The notes beneath the pieces were generated by a model. It made no database searches and was not told the origin of the DNA. It saw only the letters and a program-made list of their open reading frames with translations. 25,303 nt of DNA from Pleurotus ostreatus/Saccharomyces cerevisiae fusant (Eukaryota; Opisthokonta): NCBI GenBank assembly GCA_024196135.1, contig JAMQCK010000384.1, positions 1-25,303 on the forward strand, in the 5' to 3' direction. Position numbers and translations under genes: made by a program. Shown here piece by piece: positions 9,664 to 17,216 of this stretch. Numbering within the stretch: position 1 is the first letter of the stretch; every line of letters starts with the position of its first letter.

Positions 9664-11092
9664 ATGCCGTTCCACGCAGCCGCCGACGCGCTGCAGTCCC
9701 CTCTCAAGGATCTCGTGCTCAAGGTCGACGCGCCGGACTATGCCGGGCGTACCGAGAAGGACAAGGCCGAGGTTGCGCAATGGGTCGAGAAGGTCGCGAA
9801 GGGTGAGGTTGGCAAGGAGGCCGACTTTAAGGTGCGCATCCTCGTCGATCGTGCAAGCGCGTCGCTTACCCTCACCCCCAAGGATCTTAACGCTACCCTC
9901 ACTCCCCGTACCTTCGCGGTCGCCAACACCCTTACTGCTGCAGACGTTGCTCTTTACGGCGCACTCCACCCCGTCCTCTCTCAGCTACAGCCCGCGCAGT
10001 ACTACGCCGTCCCCGCCGTCACGCGCCACTTCGATCACATCCAGCACCTCCCTCCTGTGCGGGCTGTTGCCGACCCCCTCGCACCTGCCTTTGCTGTTGT
10101 CCCCTTCGATATCGAGAACGCGCCCAAACAGGAGCGCGTGCAGGAGGCACCGAAGAAGAAAGAGAAGAAGCCCGCCGCCGCAGCTGCATCCACGTCTGAG
10201 GCGGCGCCAGCAGCAACAGACAAGCCTGCGGCAGGCGAGAAGCAGGCAGCGAAGAAAGAGAAGAAGGAGAAGAAGCCCAAGGAGGGTATGTGTCTCGCCT
10301 CCTTTCCGTTTTTCCGCAAGCAAGCTTATAAGACCGTCCAGGCCAGCCCACTGAGAAGAAGGTCAAGGAGAAGAAGGCTGCACCGGCACCTGAGGAGCCT
10401 GCCGAGCCTGCGCCCAGCATGATTGACCTCCGAGTCGGCAGGATCGTCGAGGGTATGTCGGGCATCTAAGTCGATGTGATCTCACTGACTTACGGATGCA
10501 CCTTAGTTGAGAAGCACCCGGACGCCGATGGCCTGTATGTCGAGGTAATGGGCACTTTCTTGCGGCTTGTATCGTACTGAACTGACACCTTCGCAGAAAA
10601 TCGACATTGGCGAGGAGACTGGCCCGCGTACCGTCGTCTCTGGCCTGGTAAAATATATCCCTATCGAACAGATGCGCGATAAGTGGCTCATCGCTGTCGT
10701 ACGTTTCTCATGCCCCTTCTACCCTCCTTCCATGCCCTAACCCATCACCCCAGTGCAACCTCAAGCCCGCCACCATGCGCGGCGTCAAGAGCTTCGCCAT
10801 GGTCCTCTGCGCCACCCACCCCGACGGCAAAGAGGCCGGCATCGAGATCGTCAACCCGCCCGAGGGCAGCAAGCCCGGCGACCGCGTCTTCTTCGAGGGC
10901 TTCGAGGACAAGCAGCCGCTCTCGCAGCTCAACCCGAAGAAAAAGATCTTCGAGACGATACAGCCCGACTTCACCACCCTCGAGTCCCGCGAGGCGGCGT
11001 GGGTGGACCCGAAGACGAAGTCGGTGCATAGGATTCGGACGGAGAAGGGTGTTTGTGCTGCACCGACGTTTGTGGGGGCGAGCTTGTCGTAG
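9664..11092 (+). CDS. ARC1: Arc1-like tRNA-binding aminoacylation cofactor (EMAP-II domain)
   Basis: Exons 9664-10285, 10342-10452, 10507-10544, 10597-10698 and 10754-11092 encode 403 residues. The introns are 52-56 nt and phases agree. Arc1-type proteins bind tRNA and hold methionyl- and glutamyl-tRNA synthetases in a cytosolic complex. The N-terminal ~150 residues resemble the GST-C-like docking domain ([18 protein letters not shown]). Residues about 155-230 form a Lys/Ala/Glu linker with KKKEKK and [10 protein letters not shown] clusters that would contact tRNA. From [10 protein letters not shown] (near residue 234) the EMAP-II/OB-fold domain begins, with [29 protein letters not shown] and [19 protein letters not shown]. 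In-frame ATG 9514 would add 50 residues resembling a mitochondrial leader; ATG 9664 has the better context (A at -3). Confidence 0.94.
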
Positions 11093-11321
11093 GTGGGATA
11101 TTGTGGCATGAAGACTGCAGTTGTGTACCATTAGCTGACCTTAGACTACTCACATTGAAATTAGGCTGCCGAGAGGCTTGGGCTTATCATATTCGTTCGA
11201 CAAATCGAGTCAAGGAAGTACAGGTCAAGCAAAAGCGATTCGATTTATACACAATAAGGATATGATTATCTGGTCAGTTCAGTCAGGAGGTTAGTATTCG
11301 AGTGCGAGATCCTGCAGGACC
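11093..11321. other. convergent intergenic, ARC1 homologue and the 11322-12250 gene
   Basis: 229 nt holding the 3' flanks of two convergent genes. It turns A/T-rich after about 11150. I see no further gene, repeat or structured RNA. Confidence 0.5.
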
Positions 11322-12250
11322 TCACACCGGGCCAGCTGTAAGATTCATGAGCTTCCTCACTTTTGCACCAACGCCTCCCCACTCACTGTAATCATACACC
11401 AGCTTAATCTGCTCATCGTCCCCCTTCGACGTCGTCAACCGTACGTGCCGCACGTAGCGCCGCTCGCCATTGATCTCCTCCACGCCCCACGTCTGCACCG
11501 CCGTCCACTGCGTGCTGTTCTCCGGCGCGGTGTCGACGTAGGACTCGATGAGGCCCTGCTCCAGTGTGTCGGCAGTCCAACCCTCGATGAGATGGGGGCA
11601 GTCGATGCCGAGGTCCTCGGCCTTGACGCGGCGGGATTTGCCTACGACGTGTCCGAAGAGGCTGTCCTCTTTCTTGCGCTCGTTCCAGTCGAGGGCGCGC
11701 TCTTCCTGTGGTATCGGTGAGTAATTGAGGACATCAGAGGGGGAGAGGGGGAAAGGGGTCAGTCATAATGGCAGATGAGAAAAGGGCAGTAATGAGGGAA
11801 TGGTACAGAGTGATGATGAACATACCGTCTGCTCGTTCAGACCGCTCAGAGTCTGAGTCGCGTCGATGCGCTCGACTCCGTTCTCATCCCTCCAGTGATT
11901 GATAGTAACATAGATGGTACCAGCACCAATGATCTTCCTGTAGTTTGGGAGCGTCATCAATGCAAGCTCATGCGAGAGACGCATCGAGGAAGGAGAGTTG
12001 TTGGCGGTATTGCGAGTGCAAGAACGCTCGGAAGCGCACAGTGACGAGTACAGATGGAGGGGGGCCGACGAACCTCTTCACCCAGCTGATGCCCTGCAGC
12101 GTGAGGATCTTATCCGTGTCTCCAGAGAGGCCCTTGTTCTACATCGACCCACCGATCGTCAGATCAGCGCGTACGATGCACAGCAAGCCACCTCACCAGC
12201 ACAAACTTGCCGGAGATATCCTGAACAGAGAAGCTCGCTGGGACGGCCAT
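11322..12250 (-). CDS. conserved small fungal protein of unknown function
   Basis: Exons 12250-12197, 12138-12074, 11937-11826, 11705-11387 and 11335-11322 encode 187 residues beginning MAVPASFSVQDISGKFVL. Two introns are long for this window (136 and 120 nt). The sequence is compact and soluble, with alternating beta-type segments (GAGTIYVTINHW, VERIDATQTLSG, TQWTAVQTWGVEEINGERRY) ending in LVYDY. That pattern and the length would suit a small beta-barrel (calycin-like) fold, which is inference. No signal peptide or membrane segment is visible. The last intron (11386-11336, 51 nt) is stop-free and in frame; I splice it because GTGAGT and TTACAG are good signals, giving a YDYTGPV end. Without splicing the protein would be 204 residues. 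Confidence 0.83.
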
Positions 12251-12774
12251 CGTAGTACGTGGAAACTATAGGGTGATGAGGGTAGCTGTTGAGATGGGCG
12301 GGCGAAGAGCGCGATGAAGCTGTCGTCACGCCTCGACGATATATATGCGGGGCAAATCACATGCGCGCGTCCTCCTACCTCCACCTGGACGTCGTATCGC
12401 TCGTGAATTCGGTAGCAAAAATGCTCACCTCGCTTCCTTCTGACTATCGGAAAGCACAAAAACCTATCTTATCCAGGGCCGTGGCTATCCTCAACCTCGC
12501 TCAATGCACCGGAAGCGGGATAGAATCATTGCTGGGCGAGCGGCTTACGTCCCGAATCACAAGTTCAACGTTGTCAACCTCGAAGGAAGGCGCCGGACGG
12601 ATGCAAAACCGGACCCCGCACGGCCGTGGTTACCCCGTGGGGTGGTCATTCGTGCTTGTCTCCGAGAAAGGCGCGGCCTAACCACGCAGAACCTCAGGAG
12701 AAAACACAGGTTTACAACCACTAATGCAGCATGTGAAGCTTGATATACTTGTTCAACGTTGGACAAGCGTATCG
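12251..12774. other. intergenic: promoter of the unknown gene and 3' flank of seipin
   Basis: 524 nt between two minus-strand genes. A plus-strand frame at 12289-12681 (130 codons) crosses it but has no recognisable domain, so I do not call it. No repeat or RNA gene was seen. Confidence 0.5.
12339..12346 (-). promoter_or_regulatory. TATA-like element of the 11322-12250 gene
   Basis: Read on the minus strand this is ATATATAT in CGCATATATATCGTC, about 90 nt upstream of the ATG at 12250. Spacing suits a TATA box with a leader of about 50 nt. It is the clearest TATA-like run in any promoter of the window. Confidence 0.4.
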
Positions 12775-14073
12775 CTATGAGGACCCTTCCGACTGCGAAC
12801 CTGTGTCTGCAATCTTCGACCTGCGCCTGCGCAATGGTGTGGACGAGGACTCTGGCTCGTCCTTGATAGTGGTTGTTGGAGCTTCGTGCTTGACTTCCCT
12901 CTGCGGACCCATCAGTAAAATCCCCCCGACGACCGGGAAGAAACTCCATACCGAAGTCCGGCGACTTAGTCTCCGTCTGGGAGAGGGGAAGTCATCGTCC
13001 GAGCTTGAATCTGTCTCCGAGTCTGAGGGAGCTTTCGGAGGAGGTGGCGGCCTGGCAGTTGGCGAAGGCTTCGTTGATGGCGACGGTGGCGCGATGTCGA
13101 GCGGACCCGAAAGTGCGACGGGTAGCAAGCATGCTGCAACTACAGCCATGCAAGTCAAGAAGAACGCGCCTGCAGCTGCGCAGGATAGAGCGAAGGGGAA
13201 GCGCGTCAACAATCCACTGTGGATGTACATCAATATCCGGGCAAGGCAAGAAAAGACAGCGACGAACCGAACTCCCTGGTGCACTACGGTGCCTTGCAGA
13301 GTCGCTGAGAGTACGCTGAGTTCACGTCCTTCTCCAGCACCGATGGATCTCCAATTGTCCTTTCGGCCAATAGTGACAGACGCTATGAGGTCCGTCAAGC
13401 CTGGCGTGAAGGCAGCTAGCAAGGGTACAGAGATCTCGGTTGTGGGTGAAGTTGGGAATAGGAAGAACGAGCGAGGTGGCGTCGCTATAGCCTGGGCCAT
13501 TTGGTGAGTAATTGAGTAGAGTAGACGGGCGCGAAGCTTACCGGCCTTCGCACCGATAGTACAGTGCCATTGCTCAGCGTGGTCAAAGCCAACTCCGTCA
13601 TGAAGTTGCCTAGCGCAAGGTTCGATGGGGATGCAGGAACGACAAGTTGCAGGGATATATCGTATGGTTGTGACGAGACGAGGGAGGGTATTTGGGTCTG
13701 AGCATACGGCTGGACACCATCACTGAACCGATTCTGATCATAAGCATGTGTGCCCGTTGCTACATCCTGTCACTCACCCGTACTGCAGGTACAGGGGCAC
13801 CTCCCAACCTACGGCAAGGCTCTTCCATACCAAGAGGCCTGAGATCAAGGAAAAGAATACGACAATGGGTATAAAGAGCGTGCAGATGAGGAGGGGAACT
13901 AGCTGAGGGGAGAACGGTCGGAGGGTCTCGAGCCCGGTCGAGACGAGGGATGAAGCGAGGGTCATCGGGAGCTGTACTACAGAGAGTGCACCATCGAGCA
14001 GAATATCTGTTAGCCCCCTCCGGCGTGAAGGTTGCTGAGGGCTGAAGGAGCTGTACTCGCTCTCCGTCTTCAT
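12775..14073 (-). CDS. SEI1: seipin, ER lipid-droplet assembly protein
   Basis: Three exons, 14073-13778, 13722-13542 and 13491-12775, encode 397 residues. Seipin is an ER membrane protein at ER-lipid droplet contacts that organises droplet formation. The layout matches the family. There is a short cytosolic N-terminus, then a membrane segment near residues 58-82 (LLICTLFIPIVVFFSLISGLL). A lumenal beta-sandwich carries the hallmark Y-D-I-S-L-Q-L-V-V-P-A-S-P-S-N and GNFMTELAL. A second membrane segment lies near 259-285 (FALSCAAAGAFFLTCMAVVAA). The ~110-residue cytosolic tail is Pro-rich, then Ser/Asp-rich (SDSETDSSSDDDFPSP, likely casein-kinase-type sites), then basic. Introns are 55 and 50 nt. 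The start lies 88 nt from the divergent neighbour. Confidence 0.93.
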
Positions 14074-14161
14074 GGTGGCGAGCGGTAAGACGCGTATGCA
14101 CGTGTTTATCGCAGCGCGACGTCAGCGATCAAACGCGTCCTTGTTCTCGACCGCCATTATC
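14074..14161. promoter_or_regulatory. 88-bp bidirectional promoter with paired ACGCGT motifs
   Basis: The whole space between the seipin ATG (14073, minus) and the next ATG (14162, plus) is 88 bp. It holds ACGCGT at 14090-14095 and 14133-14138, CACGTG at 14099-14104 and GACGTCA at 14118-14124. In yeasts ACGCGT is the MBF site of G1/S genes. Whether it acts so here is inference. The 5' leaders must be very short or must overlap the opposite gene. Confidence 0.6.
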
Positions 14162-14806
14162 ATGTCCGCCCAGCTCGACCTCAGGACGCTCATCGGCCAC
14201 CATCCGGACTCAGACGCGCTGAAAGCCTTCTTAGGAGACCTACAGGCCAAGACGGGCGCGTCGACTTCCCCCGATGTCAAGGCCTACTCAGACGCGGTTT
14301 ACTACAACTACTATGCTCTCGGGATCAGCCTGATGTTCGCGCCCGAGAAGGGATACAATCCTGCCAAATCCTCCCCCATATCCCCTGAAAAGCTATCCCT
14401 CGACTCGATCGACCTCTACAACGTGCCGAGCTCGTCGCAGCAAACCAACAAAGCGACGTCGTCGCGAACAGCTGAAGTCAAGTTCAGCACGTATCCCCTC
14501 AAACCCTTCACGCTGCACTTGACTTCGGCTCTGAAGGACAAGGAAGGAAAAGAGCTCGAGAGGCCCGCGACATTGCAAGTGTACCCAGCCACTACAGGCA
14601 AAGAATTCGTGGCCGCATTCGGCGAGCCGGACAGGAAGGGTGGTGGAGCGGGACCTACGAATGGATCGATTGGCATATGGTGCGAGTGGTCGAGGGACGG
14701 CGTGATGGTCGAGTTTGCTGGTAGTGAGGCCCGCGGTCCTCAGGCTTGGGAACGAGGGAAGGACGCACTCTGGCGCGTTATCACGATATTCGCACCCAAA
14801 ACATGA
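14162..14806 (+). CDS. conserved hypothetical protein, intronless
   Basis: A single exon encodes 214 residues starting MSAQLDLRTLIGHHPDSDALKAFL. I chose the ATG at 14162. The in-frame ATG at 14072 would add 30 basic residues and reach across the whole divergent promoter into the seipin start codon. The sequence is soluble. Blocks that look conserved include VYYNYYALGISLMFAP, IDLYNVP, PATLQVYPATTGKEFVAAFGEPDRKGGG and SIGIWCEWSRDGVMVEF, followed by a Trp-rich end (AWERGKDALWRVITIF). I recognise no named domain, signal peptide or membrane helix. Its stop lies 37 nt from that of the convergent F-box gene. Confidence 0.85.
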   Translation: MSAQLDLRTLIGHHPDSDALKAFLGDLQAKTGASTSPDVKAYSDAVYYNYYALGISLMFAPEKGYNPAKSSPISPEKLSLDSIDLYNVPSSSQQTNKATSSRTAEVKFSTYPLKPFTLHLTSALKDKEGKELERPATLQVYPATTGKEFVAAFGEPDRKGGGAGPTNGSIGIWCEWSRDGVMVEFAGSEARGPQAWERGKDALWRVITIFAPKT

Positions 14807-14843
14807 CCGAATAGCATTGCAATTCCGATGCCACCCTCGCATT

Positions 14844-16508
14844 TCAGTAGTCATCATCGTATGGACGGTACCAGCCACCGTAGTCGCTGTCGTACAGTAC
14901 ATCATCGAAAGCATCACCGATAGAAGCTCTGTACCATCTCGGGCCAGTGTCCCTATCTTCTTCGTCCCGTGAATACTCGTCCATCTCAATCTTCGCTGTA
15001 TCGGCCTTGGTGATCAGACCGCAATACTGTCCGTATGGTATGCGACGGAAGGGCAGGTCCTTGGAAACTGGGCCGAAGTCGGAAACTGTGATCTGTACCT
15101 CTGGCCTGCTGGTCGCGAACTTGCGAAGGAGCTTGAAAAGAGGGGTAGCACAACGCATGCATGAGTTCAAGGACTTCCATGAAGGGACAGAACATACATC
15201 TTCAAGTTCGTTCTTGACGAAATCCTGCTCTTCTTCATCTAAATCGTCTGTATCATCGTATGAGGTTGTGTCGATCCTGACGTGCAGAGTTTCCAGAATT
15301 GGCCACCAATGATCTTTACTCAGCGGCAGCGGCATTGGATCGACCGCGATGAGGTGGCGAATAGAGGTGAGTGACTGTAGAAAAGAGGAGCCCTGATAGC
15401 TGGAAGCCATCTGTAGGTGGAGTGTGTGAAGCAAGGGGAAGGGGCTCGAAGAGCCTTCTTGGGCTGGGAAGAGCAGGTTTAAGGGAATGTTGTCGCCTTC
15501 TTCGTCGTAGAGCTCGAAGTATTCTAGGTTGGGCATGGAGAGACGGATAGTTGGCTCAGAACGGCGCCCGGGTATGTATGGTGCACTGGTGAATTGCGCT
15601 GCGAACCGCTTGATAGACGGCGCCAAGATATTGGGCACCGACTCCATTCTTGCGGCACCATATGGTCTCTCCTTGTAACGCAGTCGAAACATGGGAAGGA
15701 CAAGCGTCTGCAGAGCCGGGCAATCATGTATGATGCCTGCGAGCACAGTGGGATTGTCGCTAGAGAGGTTGGTGACATGGAGAGAGACAAGATTGACGAG
15801 AGGCGGGAGGCAAACAAGGCATACGTGGTTGGCCTTAAGATGTCGGAGAGATGGGAAATGAGGGGCGCTAGGATCAGAGGCAGGTTCATCGGCGGGACTA
15901 TGCTGGTCGTGATTGAGCAAGTCACCGCGCACCGGGGCTTGAGCGTACTCCAGACGCTGCAAGTTGGGGGCTTCGTCGAAGCATTCCAGGACTCTGCCGA
16001 TGTACTCGCCCTGCGGGTCCGTCAAGACGAGCTCCCAAAGCCGTGGTGCGAGAAGCTTGAGCAAGTCCACACCAGGAGGTCCGAAAAAGATGGTACCGAA
16101 CTCCTGGAAGTAGACATGGACCGTGACTAGCTGGTCTCGCGACCGGCGAGCGTACTCCTGGGCACGCCGCCGCGAGGTTGCATTGGTGGGTCGGACGCAG
16201 ATGACGGTCCAAAGCTCAGGAGCGTCGATGGTGATAGAGCGCCACAGCTTGCACACTTGGCTGACGGCGACCTCCAGAGGCTTGGATGCATAGAGGTACC
16301 ATGTTGTATCAAATGATATGGGTATGCCAGCTCTGAAGATCGCGAGCAGAAGCTCGACCGGTAGATTCGATATAGGACTTGGCGATCTGTTCGATGGAAC
16401 CCGAACGGGCTGGTCAACCTTTTGTTTGTTTCGGCCTCCCTTTCCTTTGCGACGTGTCCTGCAAGGTGATTAGATGTGAGACGGGGCACAGTTTGCGAGA
16501 TCTTACAT
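14844..16508 (-). CDS. F-box protein with intron-split start codon
   Basis: Residues about 33-85 form an F-box: LPVELLLAIFRAGIP, then VSQVCKLWRSITIDAPELW. F-box proteins recruit targets to SCF ubiquitin ligases through Skp1. The rest has leucine-rich-repeat texture (FPSLRHLKANHVC, LVNLVSLHVTNLS, CPALQTLVLPMF, MPNLEYFELYDEEGD, LLHTLHLQMAS) and an acidic/aromatic tail ending GGWYRPYDDDY. The main exon, 16458-14844, lacks an ATG before the F-box. A 48-nt intron (16506-16459, GTAAGA...TTGCAG) joins AT at 16508-16507 to G at 16458, making ATG ACA CGT. A stop upstream in that frame excludes an earlier start, giving 538 residues. A further possible intron at 15197-15132 (66 nt, GTATGT...TTCAAG, in frame) would give 516 residues. 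Confidence 0.85.
15132..15197 (-). other. possible stop-free 66-nt intron in the F-box gene
   Basis: GTATGT follows CTTGAAGAT and TTCAAG precedes CTCCTTCGC. Splicing joins KNELED to LLRKFATSRPEV, which reads as continuous helix. Retention inserts 22 Cys/Ser-rich residues that look out of place. The AAG acceptor is weak, so the call is tentative. Confidence 0.5.
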
Positions 16509-17216
16509 GACAGTGCTACTCTAGAGTAACAATCAATTGGCGATCGCCACTTGCGTCAATCCGACGGTGGCCTTTGAGTGACTCGTTAGATCTGGTTGAA
16601 GTCGACGCATGAGCGTCAGGAGCAGTCCACACAGTGAAAAATGCTCCTCACCTGGATTGCGCCCGCGAAGGGAAGATGGTGATGGGACGGGACGAGGCCT
16701 GGGCAAGGCGTGGCAGTTGAACAACCTGCGCACGTGACTGGCTTTCGTCTTCCAGTTGTCCAGTCCTCGTCTGCAGTTGGGACTTTCGACTTTCGCAGTC
16801 CTCGGGTACCCTGCCTCACATCCATAATCACCATCTGACATATCGTCCGATCCAAGATCCAGTCTCCATTATACACTTGCCCGCGTCCAGGGCAGAGTAC
16901 AATTTGTGAGTCTATGCCAGAAAGAAAGACGGTGGTGAGGGCTGGCGGACGACAAGGTATGTGATGGAGGCCAACGCGACCAGGTATACAGGCTATGAAT
17001 GCGAAACTGGCCGCACGTACGCTGATATGTAGAATAAGTAGATCGCTTCGTAAGTCCGATGCTTTCCGCGGGCGGGTACGCCCTATGCAGGGTGATACTC
17101 GCCCCTATGCTGGGGTACTCGCCCTCCGACACTTCAACACCCCGGACACTCTCGACCGTGCGAGGCTCCCGGTGGTCGTACATTAATGACATAACGACTC
17201 ATTAGCAGCGCGTCCA
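16509..17216. other. intergenic: F-box gene promoter and GH16 gene 3' flank
   Basis: 708 nt, the longest non-coding stretch here. Short frames on both strands have no domain resemblance. The right part contains a diverged tandem duplication (17079-17121). The left end must hold the leader of the F-box gene, because the start codon is split there. No tRNA-like internal promoter boxes were seen. Confidence 0.55.
17079..17121. repeat. two diverged tandem copies of a ~22-bp unit
   Basis: cgccctatgcagggtgatac followed by tcg, then cgcccctatgctggggtact followed by cg. The copies share CGCCC, CTATGC, GGG and TACTCG. Each also has a small inverted core (CCCTATGCAGGG, CCCCTATGCTGGGG), which could form a short hairpin. 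It lies about 100-140 bp beyond the stop of the GH16 gene, so a 3'-end or terminator role is possible but unproven. Confidence 0.5.

Noticed and set aside
9985..10323. Leu-rich minus-strand frames opposite the Arc1 homologue
   Set aside because: They mirror the Lys-rich linker of the Arc1 gene and disappear when its exons are taken into account.
12289..12681. 130-codon plus-strand frame between the small unknown gene and seipin
   Set aside because: No domain, no plausible promoter spacing, and it lies over the promoter of the minus-strand gene. Treated as chance.
14072..14161. N-terminal extension of the 14162 gene from ATG 14072
   Set aside because: It would start inside the seipin start codon and translate the whole shared promoter. 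The added 30 residues are basic and not domain-like; the ATG at 14162 is more reasonable.
16533..17192. Several 60-107 codon frames in the gap before the GH16 gene
   Set aside because: Low-quality Arg/Ser/Pro-rich translations on both strands with no conserved look; typical chance frames in G/C-rich DNA.
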